DNA of 64,000 bases from the NCBI GenBank assembly GCA_017514235.1, contig JAFWKK010000071.1:1-64000 (forward strand), given 5' to 3'. The notes under the pieces are model-generated. The model saw only the letters and a program-made list of their open reading frames with translations. It searched no databases and was not told where the DNA came from. The translations under genes were made by a program, and so were the position numbers. This DNA comes from Kiritimatiellia bacterium (lineage in GTDB: Bacteria; Verrucomicrobiota; Kiritimatiellia; RFP12; UBA1067). Positions 1-8,437 of this stretch are shown one piece after another; positions within the stretch are counted from its first letter, which is position 1, and every line of letters starts with the position of its first letter.

Positions 1-147
1 AGGTGGTATTGACTTGCGCAAATAATTGGATTGAAGCGCGGAAGAAATGAAGTTTTCTTAGGGACTAATTGGGGAGACACCCCGTTTGTCCCATTGTATC
101 TATCGGTTTTTGCGATTGCCTCATATGCAAGAACCCGCCGACGGACG

Positions 148-207
148 CTAAATTACCTAACGGAATCGCGCCAAATTACCTAACGGAATTACGCCAAATT
201 ACCTAAC
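148..207. repeat. Three 23-bp direct repeats upstream of the ATPase promoter
   Basis: Two full copies (148-170 and 171-193) and a partial third (194-207) share the core CCAAATTACCTAAC, the first copy starting CT instead of CC. The spacing is exactly 23 bp, about two helical turns, and the last copy abuts a TTGACA box at 209. This arrangement fits a regulator-binding array. An iteron role is possible but nothing else here suggests an origin. Confidence 0.85.
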
Positions 208-208
208 A

Positions 209-238
209 TTGACAGTGAGGTCATATATTTGCTATAAT
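209..238 (+). promoter_or_regulatory. Consensus sigma-70 promoter of the ATPase gene
   Basis: TTGACA (209-214), an 18-nt spacer and TATAAT (233-238) form a near-ideal housekeeping promoter. The ATG at 249 is only 10 nt past the -10 box and has no Shine-Dalgarno sequence, so the transcript should be almost leaderless. Confidence 0.8.
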
Positions 239-248
239 TCGCATCATT

Positions 249-1538
249 ATGATAGGCTATAGGAAAAGAATAGCAGATGCCTTGTTGGCCGAGAAATTGT
301 CTTATATGGGGGCAGTTCTCGTGCAAGGTCCAAAGTGGTGTGGCAAGACGACCACTTCGCGCCAGGCAGTCCGTAGTGAGGTGTCGCTCGAAGATTCCGT
401 CAAGGGGAAATCCAATCGCATTCTTGCGCAGACCCGTCCGGACAAGTTGCTTGAGGGCGCTATTCCAAGACTGATTGACGAATGGCAGGAAGGCCCTTTG
501 CTGTGGTATGCCGTTCGCTCGGCAGTTGACCGTGGCGGAAGGGGGATGTATGTTCTTACGGGCAGCGCGGTTCCTCCCGAAATTGACGACGATGCTGAAC
601 GCGTGCCGAGGCATACGGGAACAGGCCGCATTGCCAGACTGACCATGCGGCCGATGAGCCTGTGGGAAAGTGGCGAGTCTACTGGCGAGGTGTCGATGGA
701 AAAGCTTTTTGCCGGAGAGGATGTCACAGGCGCAAAAAGCGGTCTTGAGCTTGAAGATGTCTGCGAACTGATATGCCGTGGCGGATGGCCTGGGGCGTTG
801 GGACTGTCAGGCAGAGTGGCCCGAGGCCCCGCCAAGGAATACTATTTGGCCATTGTGGAGAGCGACATTTCCAGAGTTGACAGGACTCTTCGCAAGCCGG
901 GCCGAGTGGATCGTCTCATGCGTAGCCTTGCGCGGCTTCAAGGCACGCAGTCCTCGGCATCTGTGATCTGCGCGGACATGAAGGCCAATGATTCCGACAC
1001 GTTGACGGAGGACACGGTCTATTCTTATCTGGCCGCGCTGCGCAGAATCTTTGTGACGGAAGACATGCGGGCGTGGTGCCCAAATCTGAGGTGTAAGACG
1101 CCGCTTCGCACCACAGATACGCGGTATTATACAGATCCTTCGATTGCGGCAGCGGCGATGGGATTGGGTCCGGGAGACTTGATGAACGACTTGCCGACGC
1201 TTGGACTGTTCTTTAAGACGTTGGCCGTTCGGGATTTGAGGACGTGCGCCGAGGCACTTGGCGGTTCGGTTTTTCATTACCTTGACAAGAGCGGACTAGA
1301 GTGTGACGCGATTGTGCGTCTTGAGAACGGTTCCTATGGCCTTGTTGAGGTCAAAATCGGAGGCGACGCCCTTATTGAAAAGGGTGTCAAGACGCTTGAT
1401 TCGTTGTCCGCCAAGATAGACACCACGAGAATGCCGTCGCCATCGTTCCGCATGGTGCTCGTGGCGAATGGCGACATCGCCTATCGCCGAAAAGAAGACG
1501 GAATCATTGTCTGTCCCATAGGATGTCTGCGTCCGTAA
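249..1538 (+). CDS. AAA-family ATPase with DUF4143-type C-terminal domain
   Basis: The 429-residue product begins with a P-loop (GPKWCGKT, about residues 27-34), continues with a Walker B-like LIDEWQ segment and a sensor-like LTGSA motif, and ends with the DUF4143 nuclease-like region (conserved 'ECDAIVRLENGSYGLVEVK' pattern near residues 353-370). These proteins (AAA_14 plus DUF4143) are common in anaerobes, often in variable loci, and their role is not established. It sits alone behind its own promoter and a repeat array. Its codon use looks less GC-rich than the genes from 7 kb onward, which hints at horizontal transfer. The family call is firm and the function is open. Confidence 0.88.
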   Translation: MIGYRKRIADALLAEKLSYMGAVLVQGPKWCGKTTTSRQAVRSEVSLEDSVKGKSNRILAQTRPDKLLEGAIPRLIDEWQEGPLLWYAVRSAVDRGGRGMYVLTGSAVPPEIDDDAERVPRHTGTGRIARLTMRPMSLWESGESTGEVSMEKLFAGEDVTGAKSGLELEDVCELICRGGWPGALGLSGRVARGPAKEYYLAIVESDISRVDRTLRKPGRVDRLMRSLARLQGTQSSASVICADMKANDSDTLTEDTVYSYLAALRRIFVTEDMRAWCPNLRCKTPLRTTDTRYYTDPSIAAAAMGLGPGDLMNDLPTLGLFFKTLAVRDLRTCAEALGGSVFHYLDKSGLECDAIVRLENGSYGLVEVKIGGDALIEKGVKTLDSLSAKIDTTRMPSPSFRMVLVANGDIAYRRKEDGIIVCPIGCLRP

Positions 1539-1806
1539 TTGACCTGTGGGCGTCTAGGCAGCAGGGAATTGTTCGCATATTCGGAGGCATCGCTGTGAAA
1601 CCAATAGGGGTCGCTCCCCAATGGCTAAATGCGGATATAGTGGCAAACCGGGCGTCGCATGGACTATGCTTTTGCCTGCGGTTTGGAGGGCTTCTGCAGC
1701 GAGAGTCGTCTCCTCCCGCTGATTGGAGGAACTGCGCCGTTTCGGCGGTCGCGGTGGCGGGAACCTTTTGCCATGTTGATGCGTCTATATCTTTAGACAC
1801 ACATAC
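1539..1806 (+). other. Leader region before the first ECF sigma gene
   Basis: This 268-bp stretch has no convincing gene. A 101-codon open frame (1523-1828) overlaps both flanking genes and resembles no protein family I know. The functional part I can see is the ECF-type promoter at 1760-1787. The rest may be a remnant or an untranslated element. Confidence 0.5.
1760..1787 (+). promoter_or_regulatory. Putative ECF sigma-dependent autoregulatory promoter (locus 1)
   Basis: GGAAC (1760-1764), a 17-nt spacer and CGTCTA (1782-1787) match the classic ECF promoter layout (-35 GGAAC, -10 CGTC). The same elements with the same 17-nt spacer lie before the second sigma gene at 24333-24360. The start codon at 1807 follows a predicted leader of about a dozen nucleotides without a clear Shine-Dalgarno sequence. 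Confidence 0.72.
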
Positions 1807-2358
1807 ATGGATCTCTGGCAGGAGATAGCGGCAAACCAGGAGTCGGGGGCAAGGCGATTGGCGGCTGAATGCGGCGATCGGCTCTTTGCCGCCGCGGTTG
1901 TGCTTTGCCATGATCGGGTTGCGGCGGAGGACCTTGTGTTCCGCACATTTGTCCGTGCCATCCGGCGAATCAGGCACTACCGCGAAGAGGCGCCGTTCTA
2001 TAACTGGCTTTACGCGATTCTGCTAAATATCCATAGGTCGGACTGCCGCAAGAAAAAGGCGGAAATCCTTGAGACGGGCGATATTCTGGAAGACGTCGAT
2101 CCTGTTTGGATCAACCTGAACGACCCCATCGATCCGGATGAGGCATTGGCCGTGCGCACCGCCGTCCAGTCGCTGCCGTCGCCGTTCTGCGAGACTGTTC
2201 TTTTGCGCTATTTCGAGGACAAGAGCCTGGCCGAGATAGCGGAACTGATGTCCGTGCCGGTCGGCACGGTGAAATCTCGCCTTAAGCGGGCGCAGAAGCG
2301 ATTGAACGACATGTTATCTGGAGTTTTGGGAAGGGGAGAAGGAGGCAACGAAAAATGA
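1807..2358 (+). CDS. ECF RNA polymerase sigma factor (locus 1)
   Basis: The 183-residue protein has sigma region 2 (about residues 20-85, 'AAEDLVFRTFVRAIRRI' then 'FYNWLYAILLNIHRSDCR') and region 4 (about residues 115-175, ending 'VPVGTVKSRLKRAQKRL'), with no region 3, as expected for an ECF factor. It would direct RNA polymerase to GGAAC/CGTC-type promoters, one of which lies directly upstream. Its stop overlaps the anti-sigma start by 4 nt (ATGA), so the two are translationally coupled. The nearest relative in the window is the second sigma at 24368-24934, which heads an equivalent cassette. Confidence 0.95.
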   Translation: MDLWQEIAANQESGARRLAAECGDRLFAAAVVLCHDRVAAEDLVFRTFVRAIRRIRHYREEAPFYNWLYAILLNIHRSDCRKKKAEILETGDILEDVDPVWINLNDPIDPDEALAVRTAVQSLPSPFCETVLLRYFEDKSLAEIAELMSVPVGTVKSRLKRAQKRLNDMLSGVLGRGEGGNEK

Positions 2359-2597
2359 ACTGTCAGGAATGCAGAGACCTGTTCGACGACATGCTTGACC
2401 GTCGGATAAAGGAACCGCTTAAGCGGAGAATGCTGAATCATTTGACGAACTGCTCTGACTGCAGTGTCAGACTCGAGCGGCAGCGCAAGGCCCATGCGTC
2501 GTTGTTTCGTGCATTGAACCATTTTGATGGGATTGAACATCTTTCGGGTGGCTTCGCCGACCGCCTTGTTGCGGAATGTCATCGTCCGTTGCCGTAG
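2355..2597 (+). CDS. Zinc-finger anti-sigma domain, ended by an in-frame amber codon
   Basis: The 80-residue product carries the ZAS anti-sigma motif C3...H29-x3-C33-x2-C36, positions identical to those in the anti-sigma at 24931. It should bind the sigma encoded just upstream. The frame closes at TAG 2595-2597, but the same frame stays open from 2598 to 5351 and immediately encodes the membrane segment that is fused to the zinc finger in locus 2. The simplest reading is a nonsense mutation that detached the zinc finger from its membrane and sensor part. Stop-codon readthrough or a sequence error are alternatives. As written, the product would be a soluble anti-sigma. Confidence 0.85.
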   Translation: MNCQECRDLFDDMLDRRIKEPLKRRMLNHLTNCSDCSVRLERQRKAHASLFRALNHFDGIEHLSGGFADRLVAECHRPLP

Positions 2598-2612
2598 CGG
2601 CAGAATGTCGCC

Positions 2613-5351
2613 ATGCAGAAATGGGTGCTGATTGCCGCATCTCTCGTGGTAATGGCTGGCTTTGTATTTGCTGCGACGGTGGTGGTGGATGCGATAGTTG
2701 GCGAAGAGAGCGGCGAAGAAACTAAAGCGACCGAAGGGACAATCGGGACGGAAGGGACGCCGACAGACAGTGAAACGCCCGCCTTGGTCTCGGATGTCGT
2801 CGAGGCCCCCTTTGTCCCATCTGTCGCTTCCGTCCCTTCCACCGACCCTGGCCACCAGCAACCAGCTACCGGCAACCAGCAACCAGCCAACATTCACCAA
2901 TCCGAAGGAGAAAAAGAGATGAACATCAAACAGAAAACAGTAGCTGCACTTGCGGCGGCGGCGACATATTGCGTTGCCCTTGTGTCTTCTGCGAATGCCG
3001 AGGTCTATACATGGACAGGGTCGGCTTCGGATGTCTGGAACAAGACAGACGCGAACTGGGACAAGGGCGTGTGGGTGGACGGCAACATCGCCTCTTTCCC
3101 TGACGGAGTGTCCGCCAAGGACATTACATTAGGAGCGGACGTTACGGCGAGCGGAGTAAGAATCGCTTCCGGCGACTGGTCGTTGGGCGGCGCTCATACG
3201 CTTACGCTCCAAGCTTCCGGCAGTGGCAACGTCACGATTTCGCAGACGTCGTCCGCATCGTTGACGCTCAAGAACGGCGTTACGGTGCTTGCGGCTTCGC
3301 CCTGCGAGAACAACATCAATCTGCTGAACATCGAGGACGCAACGCTTGCGACATCTTCCGGCAAACGTTTCCACAACGGATGGAACGGCGGCAGTGAACT
3401 GGCTGGCGGAGCAACGATCAACGTACGGGACGGGGGAACTCTTTCTGTCTATGAATTTGTGCCGAGTCCTTCACAGAATGCCGCCAATGCCGGAATCTAC
3501 CGCATCAATGTTGCAACGGGCGGTGTGTTTCAGCTCGACCATGTGCTGCAGCAGTACAACATTGATACAACAAGGTACAGCACACTCTATTTTGACGGCG
3601 GCACGCTTGAAGGATTCCCAGGAGCGAGCGGAAAGCAGTTTGACAGGCCAAGCAAGACGCAGATCAGGCTCGGTTCAGGCGGCATGCGCATTGCGGGCGA
3701 CAATCACATCTACCTCTGCACCGAGATTGCTTCGGATAGTGGAGTTGACGGCGGCATTTTGATTGACACGGCCAAGATGGTGTTTTTCTGCTACGGCAGC
3801 GCCGGGTTGCCGCAGAATTCGTTCTCGGGGCCGGTGCGTTTTTCCCATATGGGTGGTCTTTTAATAATAAACGACGACCGCAATTTGGGCGCTGTTCCTT
3901 CCTCGCCTACGAATGGTGTCATATTCGATACGTATGGCAGACTTTTGGCGGCAGACCATGATACGGTCATTGATTCCAATCGTAACATCCTCATCAATTC
4001 CAATGCGGTAGCCGTTCTCGCCGCGAACAACTGCAATCTTGCCATAGCGGGTACAATCACCGGCAATGCTCCCGGAAACCGCAGGAACGGGACGCTCAAC
4101 ACGAGCTGGGATCCAGGGTGGCCTGGTACGCTGTCGCTTCTGCCGCCAGCCGGGCGCACGAACAGCTTCGGCCGCCTTATAGTGAAGCTGCACGATCTCA
4201 CGATTGGAGGCGAGGGCGTAACGGAGATCACCGATACGCTTGACAGCATCGGGCACACAGGGGACGACGGCGTTTTCTCCGTGATGAGCGGGGCGACGTT
4301 GAACGTGACGAACGGCCTTGTGCGCGTAATGACCAACAACTACTCGATCGTGGACGGCGGCAACTTGAACCTTTCGGGCGGTGTTCTGGATTTGTCTCGT
4401 CAGCAGCTCTTTGTGAATGCCTGCGACGGACCTGCCACCACAACCGTAAGCCGGGCGGGCACTTTTATCGTCAACAAATACTGCGCGGCACTGCGGCAGA
4501 TGAATCCCGACAGCGCCGTTACGCGGCTACAGACGGGCGGAACCCTCGTCTTCAACGAGTTCTACATGAACATCACCGGCGGGAAAATGCTTGGACGTGC
4601 GCGGCTCGAGTTCGACGGCGGCGTCCTGGCGCCGCAAACGGCTACGCGTTGGTTCCTCGGCAATTCGCAGGAGTGGTACACGAATATCTTCTGCGTGGTG
4701 AAAGAGGGTGGGGCCGTCATCTCGAACAATGTAGAAATCTGGACTCACCGTCCGTTCACATCCGGTGCGGCGCAGGATGGCGGTCTTCATAAGTGGGGCG
4801 TGGGGAAGCTAGCCATCATCACGACCGAAAACACATTCAATGGCCCGATAGAGGTGCATCAAGGGGATCTCGTGTGGGGTAATTCCAACAACTACTTCCC
4901 AACCGCCAGGCTTATTACGCATGCTGGTGGCATTGCAGACATCAACACCTATGCCCAGACGCTTGCCCGCGTTGAGGGCGACGGTGCTGTGAAACAGTGC
5001 AACGGCCTCACCGTCACGGGTGCAGTCGCGCCTGGGTTCGGTGCCAGCAGGCCAGGCCGCCTCACGTTCCAGAATCGCTGTACCTTCAATGGCTGTGCGC
5101 TTGAGATTGATGCGGGTGACCAGCTGTGCCTATGCGAGAATCAGGACATTGGCGGTCTTACGCTAAATGTGGTTGACATTTCCGCATTTGACACGGACGC
5201 CCCGCGCGGCACGTACAAGATTCTTGACGCACCCAATGGTTACACCGGTACGTTTGTCATCGGCAACCTTTCTTCCTCTTGGTACGTGAGGTACTCGGAA
5301 GACTCCGCTTACCTTGCCTTCAAGAAAGGCATGACGCTTGTCATCCAGTAA
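2613..5351 (+). CDS. Beta-helix surface protein with N-terminal membrane segment; internal start at 2919
   Basis: Read from 2613 this is a 912-residue protein in the same frame as the anti-sigma. It has a transmembrane segment (about residues 5-30), a charged and Pro/Gln-rich linker to about residue 100, then Met103. Met103 (ATG at 2919) has a strong Shine-Dalgarno sequence and begins a signal peptide cleaving near Ala-Asn-Ala, so an independent secreted form of 810 residues is likely. The rest is Gly/Thr/Asn-rich with repeated GG-T/L and 'LxGGxL' elements typical of autotransporter-passenger beta-helices, but no beta-barrel follows. The protein precedes a GH20-like gene by 18 nt. It resembles the locus 2 protein in layout, linker (VASVPST) and signal-peptide start. 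Binding partners are unknown. Confidence 0.82.
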   Translation: MQKWVLIAASLVVMAGFVFAATVVVDAIVGEESGEETKATEGTIGTEGTPTDSETPALVSDVVEAPFVPSVASVPSTDPGHQQPATGNQQPANIHQSEGEKEMNIKQKTVAALAAAATYCVALVSSANAEVYTWTGSASDVWNKTDANWDKGVWVDGNIASFPDGVSAKDITLGADVTASGVRIASGDWSLGGAHTLTLQASGSGNVTISQTSSASLTLKNGVTVLAASPCENNINLLNIEDATLATSSGKRFHNGWNGGSELAGGATINVRDGGTLSVYEFVPSPSQNAANAGIYRINVATGGVFQLDHVLQQYNIDTTRYSTLYFDGGTLEGFPGASGKQFDRPSKTQIRLGSGGMRIAGDNHIYLCTEIASDSGVDGGILIDTAKMVFFCYGSAGLPQNSFSGPVRFSHMGGLLIINDDRNLGAVPSSPTNGVIFDTYGRLLAADHDTVIDSNRNILINSNAVAVLAANNCNLAIAGTITGNAPGNRRNGTLNTSWDPGWPGTLSLLPPAGRTNSFGRLIVKLHDLTIGGEGVTEITDTLDSIGHTGDDGVFSVMSGATLNVTNGLVRVMTNNYSIVDGGNLNLSGGVLDLSRQQLFVNACDGPATTTVSRAGTFIVNKYCAALRQMNPDSAVTRLQTGGTLVFNEFYMNITGGKMLGRARLEFDGGVLAPQTATRWFLGNSQEWYTNIFCVVKEGGAVISNNVEIWTHRPFTSGAAQDGGLHKWGVGKLAIITTENTFNGPIEVHQGDLVWGNSNNYFPTARLITHAGGIADINTYAQTLARVEGDGAVKQCNGLTVTGAVAPGFGASRPGRLTFQNRCTFNGCALEIDAGDQLCLCENQDIGGLTLNVVDISAFDTDAPRGTYKILDAPNGYTGTFVIGNLSSSWYVRYSEDSAYLAFKKGMTLVIQ
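2905..2921 (+). promoter_or_regulatory. Internal ribosome binding site and second start codon
   Basis: AAGGAG (2905-2910) lies 8 nt before ATG 2919, which begins MNIK and a signal peptide. The frame is open upstream, so this is an internal start. The same AAGGAG, 8-nt gap and MNIK start occur in locus 2 (25474-25491). Confidence 0.8.
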
Positions 5352-5369
5352 GGCTGAAGAGGAGCATCG

Positions 5370-6305
5370 ATGAGCAATTCACGGCAGGATTTCATTTGGG
5401 CGGCGCTTTTCCACATGGGCTCGAACATGTGGGATGACTACAAGGCGCTTGACCATGTTCAGTTTGACGAGAAGGTCTGGCGGACGTTGACGGGACGTAT
5501 GGTTGAGGTCGGCATGAACATGGTGGTCATCGACCTTGGCGAGGCCATCAGGTATCCGAGTCATCCTGAGATCGCGGTGAAGGGTAGCTGGGAGATTGAC
5601 CGTTTCCGCAAGGAGCTGGCTCGTCTCCGCGCGATGGGCCTGGAACCGATTCCGAAGATGAACTTCTCATCGTCCCATGACGTTTGGCTTGGCGAATACC
5701 ACCGTATGATTTCGACAGAGCCGTACTACCGCGTCTGCTCCGACCTCATCCGCGACGTTGCGGAGATATTCGACCACCCTCGCTTTCTGCACCTTGGATT
5801 TGACGAGGAGTTCACCGAGTTGCAGGGCCAATATCTGTACAGCGTGGCGCGGCAGGGCGATTTGTGGTGGCACGACCTCCTGTGGTTTGTGAAGGAGACT
5901 GAGAAGACTGGCATGCGCCCCTGGATATGGAGCGACTACGCATGGCATTACCATGACCTCTTCTACGAGCGCATGCCCAGAAGCGTTTTGCAGAGCAACT
6001 TCTATTATGCGGACAGCTTTGACATGGAAGTGCTGAAGGCCAGAACCAAGACTGGGCGCAGCGTGATGATGGTAAAGACCTATGAGGAGCTTGACAAGGC
6101 GGGATTCGACCAGATTCCGTGCGGCTCCAACTGGACGTGCGACGTAAACTTCGCCGGGACGGTAAAGCATTGCCGCAAGGTCTGTTCGCCTGAACGGCTG
6201 AAGGGCTTCATGACGGCGCCGTGGTTCAAGACGATACCAAAAGACGAGAAGAAGAACCTTGAGGCGATAGATCAGGTTGGCGCGGTGATCAAGTCGGAGG
6301 CTTGA
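5370..6305 (+). CDS. GH20-like glycoside hydrolase (copy 1)
   Basis: The 311-residue TIM-barrel-type protein carries H141-L-G-F-D145-E146, which matches the GH20 hexosaminidase HxGxDE motif where the Asp-Glu pair serves substrate-assisted catalysis. 'PKMNFSSSHD' and 'WIWSDYAWHYHD' segments recur in two paralogues at 20709 and 27474. It is shorter than classical GH20 enzymes and lacks the N-terminal domain and any signal peptide, so it is predicted cytoplasmic even though its upstream partner is exported. An AGGAG site precedes the ATG. The substrate is unknown; a hexosaminidase-like activity is inferred from the motif only. Confidence 0.78.
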   Translation: MSNSRQDFIWAALFHMGSNMWDDYKALDHVQFDEKVWRTLTGRMVEVGMNMVVIDLGEAIRYPSHPEIAVKGSWEIDRFRKELARLRAMGLEPIPKMNFSSSHDVWLGEYHRMISTEPYYRVCSDLIRDVAEIFDHPRFLHLGFDEEFTELQGQYLYSVARQGDLWWHDLLWFVKETEKTGMRPWIWSDYAWHYHDLFYERMPRSVLQSNFYYADSFDMEVLKARTKTGRSVMMVKTYEELDKAGFDQIPCGSNWTCDVNFAGTVKHCRKVCSPERLKGFMTAPWFKTIPKDEKKNLEAIDQVGAVIKSEA

Positions 6306-6319
6306 CGGATATGTTTTTT

Positions 6320-6344
6320 GGGAACTACTACGATTGTAGTTCCC
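6320..6344. terminator. Perfect 9-bp stem-loop after the GH20-like gene
   Basis: GGGAACTAC (6320-6328), a 7-nt loop and GTAGTTCCC (6336-6344) form a perfect hairpin 14 nt after the stop codon. A run of six T lies before rather than after the stem on the + strand, so it is not a textbook intrinsic terminator. It could end or stabilise the cassette 1 transcript. Confidence 0.5.
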
Positions 6345-6444
6345 GAATTTCAAGGTGCTTCAGGCGCACGTGTTCGGTTGGTGGCATGGTTTGGATGTCA
6401 TTGGCGTCGGCGGCGTGCTTCTTCGCCTAGCTAAATGATGCCGC

Positions 6445-6858
6445 CTAACTGATGCCGCATGGATCTGGACCATATAGTCTATCGCTTTGTTTTGTGGTAT
6501 GAGGTAATTGCAAAACCTGTTTTGATAGCCGTGTAGACGATCGGACGATCAGTGGCGCGTCCAACAGTATCGTACAGCGCGGCAGGGACGGGTTTCTCAG
6601 GCGTTCGACAAGCCGCGCGATCGCCGTTTGCCCGATTTCCGCAAGCGGCTGCGCAATCACCGTCAGTCCGCATTCCGTACCGAATGGCATATCGTCAAAA
6701 CCGGCCACCATCACATCGCCGGGCACGGCGACGCCGATCTCGGACAACGCGTTCATGAACCACTGCGCCACCGCGCCGGCAGAGCAGACGAAAGCCTGCG
6801 GCTTGAAACGGCGCTGCCATCCTCTTACGGTGCGTCCGCTCTTAGTGCACACACCCAT
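6445..6858 (-). pseudogene. Remnant of a LacI-family regulator (C-terminal part)
   Basis: The reverse-strand frame contains the end of a LacI/PurR-type effector domain: 'FVCSAGAVAQWFMNAL', 'VPGDVMVAGFDDMPFG', 'LTVIAQPLAEIGQTA' and 'LIVRSSTR', in the canonical order. The DNA-binding helix-turn-helix and most of the sugar-binding domain are missing, leaving roughly 110 recognisable residues of an expected 330 or so. No complete start region is visible up to 7006. It is probably a decayed regulator of the neighbouring glycan genes and is unlikely to be functional. The surrounding 6306-7006 interval holds only this remnant, the stem-loop at 6320 and a -10 box at 6991. Confidence 0.75.
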
Positions 6859-6990
6859 GCGATGGACTTCACCGCCATTTTGCTCGAGTTGATCCGTTGA
6901 ACCCGGCGAAGCAGTGACTCCCGTTGAAATAGGATCTTCCTATCGGAAATGATAGAAACGAAGTATTACCCTTTATGGGGAAGCATGGAA

Positions 6991-6996
6991 TATAAT
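6991..6996 (+). promoter_or_regulatory. -10 box of the sulfur-gene run
   Basis: TATAAT lies 10 nt before the ATG at 7007. No good -35 hexamer was recognised at 16-18 nt spacing. No Shine-Dalgarno sequence fits between box and start, suggesting an almost leaderless transcript. Confidence 0.5.
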
Positions 6997-7006
6997 TTAC
7001 GTCGAA

Positions 7007-8437
7007 ATGTTCGAGCCTCCAGACACAATCACGGACCTCGCATCCGCCATCGATCGGCGCTTCTTCGCGCCGCTTCGCCGCCCACGTACGCGGCGAGTTG
7101 GCGTCGAGCTGGAGCTTCCCGTCTGGAACCTCACGCCCGGGAAAGCGACCGACTTTGACGCCGTCCATGCGGCGACCGAGGAATTTCTGGCGCGCTTCGA
7201 CTTTCCCGATACGGCGCTCGACGACACGGGGGCGCTCTACCGAGCCCGCGCTCCGAATACCGAAGACGAGTTGTCATTCGACTGCTCGTTCAACACCCTC
7301 GAGCTTTCCTTCGGCCCAGACGAAGATTTAACGGCCGTCCATGCCCGCTTCCTCGACTATTACCCCGTTCTTCAGGAGGCGTTCAACCGGCGCGGACACG
7401 CCTTGACCGGCATGGGGATCAATCCGCGCTGGCGGGAGAACCGCCCAGAGCCAATCGGCAACGGCCGATACAGGATGCTTCTGCACCACCTGAAGTCGTA
7501 TTCGAAGTATGGCGGCTCGCCACGCTTCCATGACCATCCAGACTTCGGCCTCTTCTCCTGCGCCTCGCAGGCGCAAGTTGATGTGTGCGAGAACACCGTC
7601 GTGCCGACCATCAACGCCTTCAACACGCTAGAACCCTTCAAAGCCGTGTTGTTCGCCAATTCGCCGTTCGGCGACCGGGGCGAGTTTTTGTGCGGACGCG
7701 ACCAGCTCTGGAGCCACAGCCTTCATGGACTCAATCCGCACAACTGCGGGATGTACGGAGTTGCGCTGCGTTCGCTGGCCGATCTCGTCGGCTATCTGGA
7801 ATCGACCAGCATCTACTGCACGGAACGCAGCGGCTGGTACCTCAACTTCGAGCCCATCCCGCTGACGGAATACATCGCCAAGGGCACGATCGTGGCCGAA
7901 TATTGGGACGGCAAGGCCCAGACGCACCGCCGTTGCCTGTTCGCGCCACACGCACAGGACGTCGCCTGGCTCAGGCCGTTCAAATTCGAGGATCTGACGC
8001 AACGCGGCACGATCGAGTTCCGCTCGGTCTGCGAACAGCCCGTGCAGGACGCCTTCATCCCGGCGGCGTTTCATGCCGGGCTTGCTGAATGCGTGGACGA
8101 GCTTGCAGACCTGCTTTCCACCGATACGTCCCTGTACGGCCACGGCTACGGTGCCGCTGAACTGCGGGGCATCATGGCACGGCGCGCATGGCCTACCTTC
8201 ATCGACCGCCCCGCACTTGTCATGCAGCTGCACCGCATACTCGACCTGTCGGCCAAGGGCCTCGCGCGACGTGGTTTCGGCGAGGAGCCGCTCCTCGATC
8301 CGCTGCGCCGCCGCGCCGACATGCTCACAAATCCCGCCCTTGAGCAGCTAGATCGGCTGGCGCACGGCGAGTCAATCGAGAACATCGCCAGAGACTACGG
8401 CGCGTTGTCGTCAGGGAAGAAGGTTCGCCATGCTTGA
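7007..8437 (+). CDS. Glutamate-cysteine ligase family protein (GCS2/EgtA-like)
   Basis: The 476-residue protein has the carboxylate-amine ligase signature 'RRVGVELELPVWN' (about residues 28-40) and a long conserved middle ('NPRWRENRPEPIGNGRYRML', 'FSCASQAQVDVC', 'GTIEFRSVCEQP'). Family members join glutamate to the amino group of cysteine with ATP; EgtA of ergothioneine synthesis and plant-type ligases belong here. It opens an eleven-gene co-directional run and overlaps the next gene by 8 nt. The next gene is a second, different ligase of the same superfamily, so one of them may accept another amino acid or amine. No gshB-type glutathione synthetase is present in the window. Confidence 0.85.
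   Translation: MFEPPDTITDLASAIDRRFFAPLRRPRTRRVGVELELPVWNLTPGKATDFDAVHAATEEFLARFDFPDTALDDTGALYRARAPNTEDELSFDCSFNTLELSFGPDEDLTAVHARFLDYYPVLQEAFNRRGHALTGMGINPRWRENRPEPIGNGRYRMLLHHLKSYSKYGGSPRFHDHPDFGLFSCASQAQVDVCENTVVPTINAFNTLEPFKAVLFANSPFGDRGEFLCGRDQLWSHSLHGLNPHNCGMYGVALRSLADLVGYLESTSIYCTERSGWYLNFEPIPLTEYIAKGTIVAEYWDGKAQTHRRCLFAPHAQDVAWLRPFKFEDLTQRGTIEFRSVCEQPVQDAFIPAAFHAGLAECVDELADLLSTDTSLYGHGYGAAELRGIMARRAWPTFIDRPALVMQLHRILDLSAKGLARRGFGEEPLLDPLRRRADMLTNPALEQLDRLAHGESIENIARDYGALSSGKKVRHA

Noticed and set aside
189..614. Reverse-strand frame over the ATPase promoter and start
   Set aside because: It is a shadow of the ATPase gene with no family features.
1523..1828. 101-codon open frame before sigma 1
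   Set aside because: It overlaps both neighbours, resembles no known protein and covers the ECF promoter.
2919..5351. Classical type V autotransporter
   Set aside because: The passenger-like region is present but no C-terminal beta-barrel is found in either locus.
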